Source: Bifidobacterium pluvialisilvae
Lineage (GTDB): Bacteria > Actinomycetota > Actinomycetes > Actinomycetales > Bifidobacteriaceae
Assembly (NCBI RefSeq): GCF_019331695.1
Contig: NZ_JAHBBI010000013.1
Span: 1-59,221, forward strand
Direction of reading: 5' to 3'
DNA length: 59,221 bases
Shown here: positions 8,613 to 19,666 of the stretch, in pieces
Layout of the letters: the number at the start of each line of letters is the position of its first letter
Position numbering within the stretch: position 1 is the first letter of the stretch
Notes under the pieces: model-generated
Database searches by the model: none
The model's input: the letters and a program-made list of their open reading frames with translations, nothing else
What the model was told of the DNA's origin: nothing
Translations under genes and position numbers: made by a program

Positions 8613-9890
8613 ATGGCGGATGAAGACAAGGTCAGCGCGAACGGAGAGTGGACGGACGGCGATGCCGGCTCCGTGCCGGAGAGCCCCGCGGAAGCGCATG
8701 GAACCGAACGCCCCATGCCCTCGTATGGTGCGGTGCCGGCCGGAGGCGCCTCCCAGCAGCCGACGCAGCCGACACGGCAGTTCCCCGCTCCGGGATATCG
8801 TGCGTCCGGCCCGGCCGGAACGCCCGTCGGCGGCCCCAACCTGCAGGCGCCGCCATACAACCCCATGGGACGTCCGGGCGTTCCGCCGCAGTACGGGAAC
8901 CCGAACCAGCCTCCGGCGATGCGCGGCACCGCCCCGCAGGGGTATCCCACCAACGGCCCCCTTCCGCCGAACGCCAACGGACGTCCGCCGGCTGGCCGTC
9001 CCCCGTACGGCGCCTACGGCCAGCAGCCGGCGGCCCCTGAAGACGGCAAGCCCAAGGGCAAGGCCGGCAACAGGAAGCTGTTCATCGGTCTGGGCATCGG
9101 CGGCGGCGTCATCGTCCTCGTCGTCATCATCGCATTGGTCGCGTTCTTCGTCATCCAGGGAGGCAAGCCGAAGGCGCAGGACTACAACAACACGCTGACG
9201 GAGATATCCCAATTCCAGACGAAGCAGGGCGACGTGCAGTCGAAGCTCACCGAAGTGTATTCCGCCACCTACAAGGGCGGCAGCACCTTCGACGACGATG
9301 ACGTGGCCAAGGTCAAGGAGAAGGCCTCGGCATACCGGGCCGAGGTGGACTCCATCAAGAACGACAAGTCCATGAAGGACAGCAAGGTCAAGGAGAAGTA
9401 CGACGCCTACGTGAAGACGGCGGACGCCTACGTCACCTACGCCAACAATCTCGCCGAATCGGGCAAGACGCTGTCCGATACCACGCAGGTGTGCGACAAT
9501 GCGCCGAAGGACGGCACATACTCCGCCTCCTTCGCCACGAACTACACCAAGTACATCAACGACTGCACCGCCAAGCTCGACACGCTGAGCAAGGCGCCCG
9601 ACAAGGCGGTCGCCAAGTACGCCACCGATATGAAGGACCAGATGACCAAGACCGGCGAGATCGTCAAGCAGCTCGGCGCCTTGGGCGACCCCACCAAGAT
9701 CAAGTACGGCACGCCTGCTTACGACAAGTACGACAAGCTGTCCGAACAGTTCTATTCCTCCCGCAGCAGTTCGGACGTCGTCACGAACTTCTCCGATGCG
9801 CTCAAGGAGGAGCAGGACAAGGCCATGGCGGATGACCAGTACAAGGCGTTGCGCGACGCGCTCCAGGACGGTTTCGAAAACGCCCTGTGA
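8613..9890 (+). CDS. Proline-rich single-pass membrane protein
   Basis: A 425-residue protein. Residues 1-150 are disordered and rich in Pro, Gly and Gln (PPYNPMGRPGVPPQYGNPNQ and similar). A positively charged KPKGKAGNRK stretch precedes one membrane helix (about 155-182), and the remaining ~240 residues are hydrophilic, Lys/Asp-rich and largely helical, with two cysteines. The topology is probably cytoplasmic Pro-rich tail and outer helical domain. GAAGGAG precedes the ATG and a TATAGA box lies about 40 bases upstream. No known family is recognisable; similar architectures occur in actinobacterial cell-envelope proteins of unknown role. It is flanked by glgX (divergent) and a terminator. 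Confidence 0.75.
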   Translation: MADEDKVSANGEWTDGDAGSVPESPAEAHGTERPMPSYGAVPAGGASQQPTQPTRQFPAPGYRASGPAGTPVGGPNLQAPPYNPMGRPGVPPQYGNPNQPPAMRGTAPQGYPTNGPLPPNANGRPPAGRPPYGAYGQQPAAPEDGKPKGKAGNRKLFIGLGIGGGVIVLVVIIALVAFFVIQGGKPKAQDYNNTLTEISQFQTKQGDVQSKLTEVYSATYKGGSTFDDDDVAKVKEKASAYRAEVDSIKNDKSMKDSKVKEKYDAYVKTADAYVTYANNLAESGKTLSDTTQVCDNAPKDGTYSASFATNYTKYINDCTAKLDTLSKAPDKAVAKYATDMKDQMTKTGEIVKQLGALGDPTKIKYGTPAYDKYDKLSEQFYSSRSSSDVVTNFSDALKEEQDKAMADDQYKALRDALQDGFENAL

Positions 9891-9911
9891 CCCACCGTCC
9901 TCCCCGGATGG

Positions 9912-9942
9912 CGGCCCCGAAGCCCTTCCCGCTTCGGGGCCG
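9912..9942 (+). terminator. Terminator of the proline-rich protein gene
   Basis: An 11-bp stem (9912-9922 with 9932-9942) starts 21 bases after the stop codon. The T run is weak (TTCC). Confidence 0.6.
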
Positions 9943-10007
9943 TTCCATATCCGCAGGCGACGGCGTTCCCGAACAAAACCGGGACGAACGTCACGGAAGG
10001 CGATACC

Positions 10008-11342
10008 ATGGCAGGCATGACCGAAACGAAACCATCGCCATGGCGTGCACCGTTCGCCGCCGAACCGCTGAATGCCACCGTCACCGTGCCCGGCAGCAAG
10101 TCGCTGTCCAACCGCTACCTGATTCTCGCGGCCATGGGCACGAGGCCCGTCACACTCGTCGGGCTGCTGCGCTCCCGCGACACCGAGCTCATGATGGGTG
10201 CGTTGGAGGCGCTGGGCGTCTCCTGCACCCCCGATCCCGACGACGGGACCACCGTGGTGGTCACGCCGCCCAAGAGCGGGGTGTTCACCGGACGCTCCTC
10301 CGTGTTCTGCGGGCTGGCCGGAACGGTGATGCGCTTCGTCCCCGCCCTCGCGCTGTACGCGGACGGACCCGTCCGGTTCGACGGCGACGAGCAGGCATAC
10401 CATCGTCCCATGGGGCCGATCCTCGACGGACTGGAGCAGCTCGGCGCGCGAATCGACTACGAAGGGGAGAAGGGACGTCTGCCGTTCACGCTCACCCCTC
10501 CCCGGAAGGCCCTCGGCGGCAGTGTGGCCATCGATTCGTCGTCGTCGAGCCAGTTCATCTCCGGCCTGCTGCTCGCCGCCCCGAAGCTCGAACAGGGATT
10601 GACGCTGACGCACACCGGGGAGCATCTGCCGAGCCTGCCGCACATCCGCATGACCATGGCGGATCTGGGCGCCGCCGGGGTGGACGTGCGCATGGACGCG
10701 CATACGTGGACGGTGCGGCACGGTTCGGTGCAGCTGCCCGAGCGGGTGGTCGTCGAGCCCGACCTGTCCAATGCGGCCCCGTTCCTTGGTGCGGCGCTGA
10801 TCGCCGGGGGAACGGTCCGTGTGCCGAACTGGCCCCGGAGCACGACCCAGCCGGGAGGGCTGCTTCCCGAATACTTGGAACGCATGGGCGCCACCGTCAC
10901 CGTGACGGAGCCCGCCGACGGGCCGCGCACGCTTGCGGTGACGTCCGACGGGACGATTCACGGACTCGGCGACTTCGACCTGTCCGCGGCCGGGGAGATC
11001 GCCCCCTCATTGGCCGCGCTGCTGGTGTTTGCCGACGCCCCGACCTCGCTTGTCGGCATAGGGCATCTCCGTGGCCATGAGACGAACCGTCTGGAGGCGT
11101 TGGTCACCGAGATTCGCCGCGTCGGGGGAGACGCCGAGGAGCTGCCCGACGGCATAGCGATCCGTCCGGTCGCCCCGGATGCGCTGCATGGCGCGGTGAT
11201 GGAGACGTACGCCGACCATCGCATGGCCACGTTCGCCGCGATGCTGGGATTGCGCATCGATGGCATCGACGTGGTGGATGTGGAGACCACACGCAAGACC
11301 ATCCCCGATTTCGTCGGGCTGTGGACGTCGATGCTTGGCTGA
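10008..11342 (+). CDS. aroA: 3-phosphoshikimate 1-carboxyvinyltransferase (EPSP synthase)
   Basis: Transfers the enolpyruvyl group of PEP to shikimate-3-phosphate, the sixth step of the shikimate pathway. The 444-residue protein has VPGSKSLSNRYLILAAM at the N terminus (shikimate-3-phosphate and PEP binding), FCGLAGTVMRF for the usual GNAGT loop, and late motifs YADHRMATFAAML and RKTIPDF. Full length for the family. GGAAGG precedes the ATG at 10008; a second ATG at 10017 is possible. It lies alone, 31 kb from the aroC-aroKB-aroQ cluster. The GLAGT loop with Leu replacing Asn is as seen in actinobacterial enzymes as far as I recall. Confidence 0.93.
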   Translation: MAGMTETKPSPWRAPFAAEPLNATVTVPGSKSLSNRYLILAAMGTRPVTLVGLLRSRDTELMMGALEALGVSCTPDPDDGTTVVVTPPKSGVFTGRSSVFCGLAGTVMRFVPALALYADGPVRFDGDEQAYHRPMGPILDGLEQLGARIDYEGEKGRLPFTLTPPRKALGGSVAIDSSSSSQFISGLLLAAPKLEQGLTLTHTGEHLPSLPHIRMTMADLGAAGVDVRMDAHTWTVRHGSVQLPERVVVEPDLSNAAPFLGAALIAGGTVRVPNWPRSTTQPGGLLPEYLERMGATVTVTEPADGPRTLAVTSDGTIHGLGDFDLSAAGEIAPSLAALLVFADAPTSLVGIGHLRGHETNRLEALVTEIRRVGGDAEELPDGIAIRPVAPDALHGAVMETYADHRMATFAAMLGLRIDGIDVVDVETTRKTIPDFVGLWTSMLG

Positions 11343-11367
11343 TATTCGATGATAATCGCCTAGATAT

Positions 11368-11413
11368 GATGAGGCCTCTTTGGATTCCTTACCGAATCCA
11401 AAGAGGCCTCATC
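11368..11413. terminator. Bidirectional terminator, aroA/ackA
   Basis: A perfect 20-bp stem (11368-11387 with 11394-11413) with a 6-base loop sits between the convergent aroA and ackA. Confidence 0.85.
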
Positions 11414-11469
11414 GATACATCATGTGATGGTTGTGAACGTCGTGGTATCGGCGTTCACAACCGGATGGA

Positions 11470-12714
11470 TCACTCGCTGTAGTCGGCGGGCTCGAACACG
11501 TTGCCGTAGGAGTCCTTGCCTTCGGCGGCGATGGCGGCGGACTTGCGGGCGATGGCAAGCTCCTCGTTCGTCGGGTAGACGGCCACGATGACGGAGCTGT
11601 CCGGGGTGGAGATGATGCGCGGCTCGGAGGTGTGCACGTTGTTCTTCTCCTCGTCGAGCTTGACGCCGAACGGGGCGAGGCGGTCGATGACCATCTTGCG
11701 GATGGGGGAGGCGTTCTCGCCGACGCCGGCGGTGAAGGTGATGACGTCGACGCCGCCCATCTGGGCGGTGTAGTTGCCGATGTAGGCGACGATACGGTGC
11801 ACGTAGACGTCGAGCGCGAGCTTGGCGTCCGCGTTGCCCTCGTCTGCCAGACGCATGACCTCACGCATGTCGCCGTAGCCGGTCATGCCGGTCAGGCCGG
11901 ACTTCTTGTTGAAGAGCGTGTCCAGCTCGTCCACGTTCATGTGGGCGTTGCGGATCAGGTGGAACACGACGGCCGGGTCGATGTCGCCGGTGCGGCCGCC
12001 CATGACCAGACCCTCGAGCGGGGTGAGGCCCATGGAGGTGTCGACGGGCTTGCCGGAGATCTGGGCGGAGGCGGAGGCGCCGTTGCCGATGTGCAGCACG
12101 ATCTGCTTGAGGCCTTCGGCGGGCTTGCCGATGAGGCCGGGCACCACGGAACCGACGAACTCGTGGGAGGTGCCGTGGGCGCCGTAGCGGCGGATGTGGT
12201 AGCGGTCGGCGATGTCCTTGTTCAGGGCGTAGGTGCTGGCCTCCTTCGGCAGCTGGAAGAAGAAGGAGGAGTCAAACACGAAGACCTGCGGCACGTCGGG
12301 CAGCAGGGAGCGCATGACTTCGGCGCCGGTGGCCTCGGGGCCGTTGTGCAGCGGGGCGAGCACGGCGAGGTCCTTGACCTTGCCGATGGTCTTGTCGTTG
12401 ACGAGGGCCGGGCGCGGGAAGATGGAGCCGCCCTGCACGACGCGGTGGCCGACGGCGACGATGCCGGACTCGGACAGGTCGGGGCCGTACTCCTTGAAGA
12501 AGCCGAGGACGCGCTTCAGACCCTGTTCGTGGTCGTGGATGGGCTCGGTGAGCTTGTGCTTCTCACCGTTGTACTCGTGCTTGTAATTGCCGTCGATCGG
12601 CTCGCCGATCTTCTCGACCAGGCCGGACGCGATGCCTTCGCCGGTTTCGAGGTCAACCAGCTGGTACTTGATCGAGCTGGAACCGGAATTGATGACAAGG
12701 ACGGTTTTCGCCAT
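11470..12714 (-). CDS. ackA: Acetate kinase
   Basis: Converts acetyl-phosphate and ADP to acetate and ATP, the energy-yielding last step of the bifid shunt. The 414-residue protein begins MAKTVLVINSGSSSIKYQ, the ASKHA phosphate-binding motif, and contains GAHGTSHEFV, LHIGNGASASA and FTAGVGENA near the C terminus. The start at 12714 follows GGAGGAAG at good spacing; the frame is open to 12843 but that part is not protein-like. It lies close to xfp, which makes its substrate, and pta, which competes for it, but each has its own transcription unit. Confidence 0.95.
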   Translation of the reverse strand: MAKTVLVINSGSSSIKYQLVDLETGEGIASGLVEKIGEPIDGNYKHEYNGEKHKLTEPIHDHEQGLKRVLGFFKEYGPDLSESGIVAVGHRVVQGGSIFPRPALVNDKTIGKVKDLAVLAPLHNGPEATGAEVMRSLLPDVPQVFVFDSSFFFQLPKEASTYALNKDIADRYHIRRYGAHGTSHEFVGSVVPGLIGKPAEGLKQIVLHIGNGASASAQISGKPVDTSMGLTPLEGLVMGGRTGDIDPAVVFHLIRNAHMNVDELDTLFNKKSGLTGMTGYGDMREVMRLADEGNADAKLALDVYVHRIVAYIGNYTAQMGGVDVITFTAGVGENASPIRKMVIDRLAPFGVKLDEEKNNVHTSEPRIISTPDSSVIVAVYPTNEELAIARKSAAIAAEGKDSYGNVFEPADYSE

Positions 12715-13038
12715 TGTGGGCTTCCTCCATTGTTGTGTCTGGTGAGCTTCATGCTCCACTTCCTTGATTGAGATTACTCGTTGGTGGCTACATTGCGCTA
12801 CGTATCCGCCCATGTGTTCCATAAAAAACCGTTCCGTCCACAAGGGGACGGAACGGTTGTGTGAGGAACGTCACATCATGAGTGACCGCACAATGAGTGC
12901 GGTAGCAAGACGCAGGGCACGAAAGCTTCCCCACGTAGTGAGTGATGATGACGCGTGCGACTTCAAGGCGCGGCGGGTGAAGGCGTACAAAGGTACGTCG
13001 AATCCGCCGCAACGCGGAAGGCGCTCCGTCATCACCAC
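12715..13038. other. Intergenic region, guaA end to ackA start
   Basis: This 324-base stretch holds the ackA ribosome binding site and presumably its promoter, and the guaA terminator at 12827-12858. A small hairpin ACCGCA/TGCGGT (about 12893-12911) lies between guaA and the terminator. I see no gene or recognised RNA between 12859 and 13038. Confidence 0.5.
12827..12858 (-). terminator. Terminator downstream of guaA
   Basis: A perfect 13-bp stem (12827-12839 with 12846-12858) with a 6-base loop is followed on the minus strand by six T. It lies 180 bases past the guaA stop, an unusually long 3' region. Confidence 0.85.
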
Positions 13039-14601
<1,563 letters not shown>

Positions 14602-15130
14602 GAATGCCTCCTATGTAAACGGTTGTCTGGGGGATTGCGGATGTGTCGATTATGTCCCGTGATTGCGACATAACAAAACGGTTACAACTTCCCGTCCGTT
14701 GAACGTTCGCGTACGCGCGGGTGAACGGAGCGTTGCGCTCGTGCGGGGCGTGCTCGGCCGCGACGGCGCGTCGGCGTCGTCGGGCGCCGGCGACACGCCC
14801 TTGGGATTTAACAACGCCCGCTACATGACGCGTGGTAGTTTTTTAAAAAAACAAGGCAAACTTAGGCAACGGAAACCCTTGGTTTATCAATCCGCCGAGC
14901 CGGTCGGCGCCGGCGCCGAAGTTCACAAATACCTCTCCACTTTGAAAACTTTTCGAACAATTTCGTACAAAAGCTTTCGCGTCCGGATGATGAAAGTCCG
15001 CGAGTTCACCTACGATGAAAAGCGATTGGGAAAACCGGTCATTGCACGTTCCAACTCAATGGGCGCAAGGGCTGGCGGTTCCCGAGAAAATAACCGATCG
15101 CACATTATGTGCAGAAGTACAGGAGTACAC
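14602..15130. promoter_or_regulatory. Divergent promoter and long upstream region of guaA and xfp
   Basis: A 529-base region without a credible gene; a frame continuous with xfp is open through it but lacks protein character. The half near xfp is A+T-rich, with TTTTTTAAAAAA at 14839-14850. A candidate xfp promoter is TTGAAA (14942-14947), 18-base spacer, TACAAA (14966-14971), which would give a leader of roughly 155 bases. CAGGAG precedes the xfp ATG. The length and base composition suit a strongly expressed, possibly regulated gene. Confidence 0.5.
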
Positions 15131-17608
15131 ATGACGAGTCCTGTTATTGGCACCCCCTGGAAGAAGCTGAACGCTCCGGTCTCCGACGAAACCCTCGAGG
15201 CCGTCGACAAGTACTGGCGCGTGACCAACTACCTTTCCATCGGTCAGATCTACCTCCGCAGCAACCCGCTGATGAAGGAGCCCTTCACCCGTGAGGACGT
15301 GAAGCACCGCCTGGTCGGTCACTGGGGCACCACCCCGGGCCTGAACTTCCTCATCGGCCACATCAACCGTCTCATCGCCGACCACCAGCAGAACACCGTG
15401 ATCATCATGGGACCTGGCCACGGCGGCCCCGCGGGCACCTCGCAGTCCTACGTCGACGGCACCTACACCGAGTACTTCCCGAACATCACCAAGGACGAGG
15501 CTGGCCTCCAGAAGTTCTTCCGCCAGTTCTCTTACCCGGGCGGCATCCCGTCCCACTACGCCCCGGAGACCCCGGGCTCCATCCACGAGGGTGGCGAGCT
15601 GGGCTACGCCCTGTCCCACGCCTACGGCGCCGTGATGGACAACCCGAGCCTGTTCGTGCCGGCCATCGTCGGCGACGGCGAGGCCGAGACCGGCCCGCTG
15701 GCCACCGGCTGGCAGTCCAACAAGCTCGTGAACCCGCGCACCGACGGCATCGTGCTGCCGATCCTGCACCTCAACGGCTACAAGATCGCCAACCCGACCA
15801 TCCTTTCCCGCATCTCCGACGAGGAGCTCCACGAGTTCTTCCATGGCATGGGCTACGAACCCTACGAGTTCGTCGCCGGCTTCGACGATGAGGACCACCT
15901 GTCCATCCACCGCCGCTTCGCCGAGCTGTTCGAGAACGTCTTCGACGAGATCTGCGACATCAAGGCCGCGGCCCAGACCGACGACAAGCACCGTCCGTTC
16001 TACCCGATGATCATCTTCCGCACGCCGAAGGGCTGGACCTGCCCGAAGTTCATCGACGGCAAGAAGACCGAGGGCTCCTGGCGCGCCCACCAGGTGCCGC
16101 TGGCCTCCGCCCGCGACACCGAGGAGCACTTCAACGTGCTCAAGAAGTGGCTGCAGTCCTACAAGCCGGAGGAGCTGTTCGACGACAAGGGCGCCATCCG
16201 TCCCGAGGTCACCAAGTTCATGCCGCAGGGCGAGCTGCGCATCGGCGAGAACCCGAACGCCAACGGCGGCCGCATCCGCGAGGACCTCAAGCTCCCGAAG
16301 CTCGAGGACTACGAGGTCAAGGAAGTCAAGGAGTTCGGCCACGGCTGGGGTCAGCTCGAGGCCACCCGTCGTCTCGGCGTCTACACCCGCGACGTCATCA
16401 AGAACAACCCGGATTCGTTCCGCATCTTCGGACCTGACGAGACCGCCTCCAACCGTCTGCAGGCCTCCTACGAGGTCACCAACAAGCAGTGGGACGCCGG
16501 CTACCTGTCCGACCTCGTCGACGAGCACATGAACGTCACCGGCCAGGTCGTCGAGCAGCTTTCCGAGCACCAGATGGAAGGCTTCCTCGAGGGCTACCTG
16601 CTCACCGGCCGTCACGGCATCTGGAGCTCCTACGAGTCCTTCGTGCACGTGATCGACTCCATGCTGAACCAGCACGCCAAGTGGCTTGAGGCCACCGTCC
16701 GCGAGATTCCGTGGCGCAAGCCGATCGCCTCCATGAACCTGCTCGTCACCTCCCACGTGTGGCGTCAGGACCACAACGGCTTCTCCCACCAGGATCCGGG
16801 CGTGACCTCCCTGCTGCTGAACAAGTGCTACAACAACGACCACGTGATCGGCATCTACTTCGCCGCCGACGCCAACATGCTGCTGGCCATTGGCGAGAAG
16901 GTCTACAAGTCCACCAACATGATCAACGCGATCATCGCCGGCAAGCAGCCGGCCGCCACCTGGCTGACCCTCGACGAGGCCCGCGCCGAGCTCGAGAAGG
17001 GTGCCGCCGAGTGGAAGTGGGCTTCCAACGCCTCCTCCAACGACGAGGTCCAGGTCGTGCTCGCCGCCGCCGGCGACGTCCCGACCCAGGAGACCATGGC
17101 CGCCGCCGACAAGCTGAACAAGCTCGGTGTGAAGTACAAGGTCGTCAACGTCGTGGATCTGCTCAAGCTGCAGTCCGCCAAGGAGAACGACGAGGCCCTG
17201 ACCGACGACGAGTTCGCCGATCTGTTCACCGCCGACAAGCCGGTGCTGTTCGCCTACCACTCCTACGCCCACGACGTGCGTGGCCTGATCTACGATCGCC
17301 CGAACCACGACAACTTCAACGTCCACGGCTACGAGGAGCAGGGCTCCACCACCACGCCGTTCGACATGGTCCGCGTGAACAACATCGACCGCTACGAGCT
17401 GACCGCCGAGGCCCTGCGCATGGTCGACGCCGACAAGTACGCCGACGAGATCAAGAAGCTCGAGGACTTCCGCCTCGAGGCCTTCCAGTTCGCCGTCGAC
17501 AACGGCTACGACCACCCGGACTACACCGACTGGGTGTGGCCGGGCGTCAAGACCAACCTGCCGGGTGCCATCTCCGCCACCGCCGCCACCGCCGGTGACA
17601 ACGAGTGA
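15131..17608 (+). CDS. xfp: Xylulose-5-phosphate/fructose-6-phosphate phosphoketolase
   Basis: The key enzyme of the bifid shunt: cleaves fructose-6-phosphate and xylulose-5-phosphate with phosphate into acetyl-phosphate plus erythrose-4-phosphate or glyceraldehyde-3-phosphate, using thiamine diphosphate. The 825-residue protein (the usual bifidobacterial length) starts [18 protein letters not shown] and carries [33 protein letters not shown] (ThDP/Mg site), [12 protein letters not shown] and [10 protein letters not shown]. Codon use is extremely biased (almost all C- or G-ending optimal codons), a sign of high expression. It is flanked by a long leader and a 17-bp-stem terminator. Confidence 0.98.
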   Translation: MTSPVIGTPWKKLNAPVSDETLEAVDKYWRVTNYLSIGQIYLRSNPLMKEPFTREDVKHRLVGHWGTTPGLNFLIGHINRLIADHQQNTVIIMGPGHGGPAGTSQSYVDGTYTEYFPNITKDEAGLQKFFRQFSYPGGIPSHYAPETPGSIHEGGELGYALSHAYGAVMDNPSLFVPAIVGDGEAETGPLATGWQSNKLVNPRTDGIVLPILHLNGYKIANPTILSRISDEELHEFFHGMGYEPYEFVAGFDDEDHLSIHRRFAELFENVFDEICDIKAAAQTDDKHRPFYPMIIFRTPKGWTCPKFIDGKKTEGSWRAHQVPLASARDTEEHFNVLKKWLQSYKPEELFDDKGAIRPEVTKFMPQGELRIGENPNANGGRIREDLKLPKLEDYEVKEVKEFGHGWGQLEATRRLGVYTRDVIKNNPDSFRIFGPDETASNRLQASYEVTNKQWDAGYLSDLVDEHMNVTGQVVEQLSEHQMEGFLEGYLLTGRHGIWSSYESFVHVIDSMLNQHAKWLEATVREIPWRKPIASMNLLVTSHVWRQDHNGFSHQDPGVTSLLLNKCYNNDHVIGIYFAADANMLLAIGEKVYKSTNMINAIIAGKQPAATWLTLDEARAELEKGAAEWKWASNASSNDEVQVVLAAAGDVPTQETMAAADKLNKLGVKYKVVNVVDLLKLQSAKENDEALTDDEFADLFTADKPVLFAYHSYAHDVRGLIYDRPNHDNFNVHGYEEQGSTTTPFDMVRVNNIDRYELTAEALRMVDADKYADEIKKLEDFRLEAFQFAVDNGYDHPDYTDWVWPGVKTNLPGAISATAATAGDNE

Positions 17609-17640
17609 CGCTGAAGCTCCGATAGCAACGGTCCTATAGC

Positions 17641-17678
17641 GAATGGGCCCCTCCGGGAATTCCCGGAGGGGCCCATTC
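17641..17678 (+). terminator. Terminator of xfp
   Basis: A perfect 17-bp G+C-rich stem (17641-17657 with 17662-17678) and AATT loop, 33 bases after the xfp stop. There is almost no T run. Confidence 0.75.
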
Positions 17679-17769
17679 CGCGTCTTCGGCCGTCTTCGGC
17701 ATGCGATGTAGGGCGGATTTCGTGCAAACCCGTGCAATTTGGGACGATGCATAGTTACCGGTCAACGTT

Positions 17770-17775
17770 TATACT
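17770..17775 (+). promoter_or_regulatory. Candidate -10 box of pta
   Basis: TATACT preceded by an A+T-rich stretch, 81 bases upstream of the pta GTG start. No good -35 is visible at 16-18 bases. The leader carries several GTTGC repeats (17783-17830). Confidence 0.35.
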
Positions 17776-17856
17776 TACAATGGTTGCGGTTGCAAAGCAG
17801 TGTTGCCCGCACCTCAACCCGACAGCGGGTTGAACAATTGCAAAAGGAGTTTGACC

Positions 17857-19527
17857 GTGAGTCTTACCAGTGTGTACATCGCCAGCCCCGAGGCCGCGAA
17901 CGGCCGCAACGTCGTCGCCTACGGAGTCGTCTCCGCCCTCGCCGGCCAGTACAAGACCGCCGTGTTCCGTCCTGCCGCATGCAAGAAGGAGACCTTCACC
18001 GACGTGCTGCTCGGCGCAGCCACCGCCGGACAGACCCGTGAGCAGTCCGTGGGTGTGTGCCCGTGTGCCGCCCGCGAGGACAAGGAAGGCGCCCGCGGCG
18101 ACATCGTCCGCGCCTACTCCGCCGCCGTCGCGGCCGCCGATCCGGAAGCCGTGGTCATCGTCGGCACCGACAAGAGCGATGTGTTCGACCCCGCGGCCTT
18201 CGACTTCAACGCCTCCGTGGCCGCCGACCTCAAGGCTCCCGTGTTCCTCGCCGTCTGCGGTCTGAACCGTGACGCCAAGCAGGTCAAGGCCACCGTCGCA
18301 GCCTGCGCCAAGAGCATCGAAGCCGCCGCCCAGACCGTCGCCGGCGTGTTCGTCACCGGCTGCGCCGACGACAAGGCCGCCGACGTCAAGGACGCCCTCG
18401 CCGACTTCTCCGCACCCGTCTGGACCGTCCCGGCCCACGACTGCGGCACCGAGGACGAGGCCAAGGCCGCCCTCGCCGACTTCGAGTCCCACGCCCCGGC
18501 CGCCCAGATCCTGGCCGCCCTGAACCAGGACTTCGCCCAGCCCACCACGCCGTACGCCTTCCAGTCCGATCTGCTGAACAAGGCCAAGGCCGCCAAGAAG
18601 ACCATCGTCCTGCCCGAGGGCGAAGAGGACCGCATCATCAAGGCCGCCGACTATCTGCTTGAGCGCGACATCGTCAACCTCATCATCGTCGGCGAGAAGG
18701 ACCAGATCCTCGCCCGTGGCAAGGAGCTTGGCCTGAACAACCTCGACAAGGCCTCCTACCAGTCCATGAACGACGAAGAGGTCCTCGCCCCGATGACCGA
18801 GAAGCTGTGCGAGCTTCGCGCCAAGAAGGGCATGACCCCGGAGCAGGCCCGCAAGCAGCTGACCGACGCCAGCTACTTCGGCACCATGCTCGTGGTGCTC
18901 GGCAAGGCGGACGGCCTCGTCTCCGGCTCCATCAACTCCACTGCCAACACCGTGCGCCCGGCCCTGCAGGTCATCAAGACCAAGCCCGGCCAGAAGCTCG
19001 TCTCCGGCGCGTTCCTCATGTGCTTCAAGGACCACGTGGCCGTGTTCGCCGACTGCGCCATCAACCTCAACCCGAACGCCGAGCAGCTCGCCGAGATCGC
19101 CATCCAGTCCGCCGAGACCGCCAAGGCGTTCGGCATCGACCCGAAGGTCGGCATGCTCTCCTACTCCACCCTCGGCTCCGGCAAGGGCCCGGATGTGGAT
19201 CTGGTCGAGGAGGCCACCAGCATCGTCAAGCAGCAGGCCCCGGATCTGCCCGTGGTCGGTTCCATCCAGTTCGACGCCGCCTGGTCCCCGGTCGTTGCGG
19301 CCACCAAGGCCAAGGGCAACGACGTCGCCGGTCACGTCAACGTGTTCGTGTTCCCGGACCTGTGCGCCGGCAACATCGGCTACAAGGCGGTCCAGCGCTC
19401 CTCCGGCGCCCTCGCCATCGGCCCGGTGCTGCAGGGCCTCAACAAGCCGGTGAACGACCTGTCCCGCGGCGCCAACGTCGAGGACATCATCAACACCGTG
19501 GCCCTGACCGCCGTCACCGCCCAGTGA
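17857..19527 (+). CDS. pta: Phosphate acetyltransferase
   Basis: Interconverts acetyl-phosphate and acetyl-CoA, linking the phosphoketolase pathway to biosynthesis. The 556-residue protein has a shortened N-terminal BioD/CobB-like (DRTGG-type) region (about 1-225) and a complete C-terminal PTA_PTB domain from KKTIVLPEGEEDRI onward, with SGSINSTANTVRPALQ and PDLCAGNIGYKAVQR. It is shorter than the ~700-residue enterobacterial form. The GTG start follows AAAGGAG. Strong optimal-codon bias like xfp. The gene is monocistronic. Confidence 0.95.
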   Translation: MSLTSVYIASPEAANGRNVVAYGVVSALAGQYKTAVFRPAACKKETFTDVLLGAATAGQTREQSVGVCPCAAREDKEGARGDIVRAYSAAVAAADPEAVVIVGTDKSDVFDPAAFDFNASVAADLKAPVFLAVCGLNRDAKQVKATVAACAKSIEAAAQTVAGVFVTGCADDKAADVKDALADFSAPVWTVPAHDCGTEDEAKAALADFESHAPAAQILAALNQDFAQPTTPYAFQSDLLNKAKAAKKTIVLPEGEEDRIIKAADYLLERDIVNLIIVGEKDQILARGKELGLNNLDKASYQSMNDEEVLAPMTEKLCELRAKKGMTPEQARKQLTDASYFGTMLVVLGKADGLVSGSINSTANTVRPALQVIKTKPGQKLVSGAFLMCFKDHVAVFADCAINLNPNAEQLAEIAIQSAETAKAFGIDPKVGMLSYSTLGSGKGPDVDLVEEATSIVKQQAPDLPVVGSIQFDAAWSPVVAATKAKGNDVAGHVNVFVFPDLCAGNIGYKAVQRSSGALAIGPVLQGLNKPVNDLSRGANVEDIINTVALTAVTAQ

Positions 19528-19569
19528 CGACGTCCCGGTCCCGCCGCTGATTCCGGCTGACTGCACCAT

Positions 19570-19601
19570 ACGGGGACATGACCATCGCGTCATGTCCCCG
19601 T
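19570..19601 (+). terminator. Terminator of pta
   Basis: A perfect 12-bp stem (19570-19581 with 19590-19601) followed by TTCTCAT, 42 bases after the stop. Confidence 0.75.
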
Positions 19602-19666
19602 TTCTCATATCCGGTTCCCGTCCGCCCGTCCGGCCCGGCCGGCACAGGCGTGGACCGGAAGGCGCG

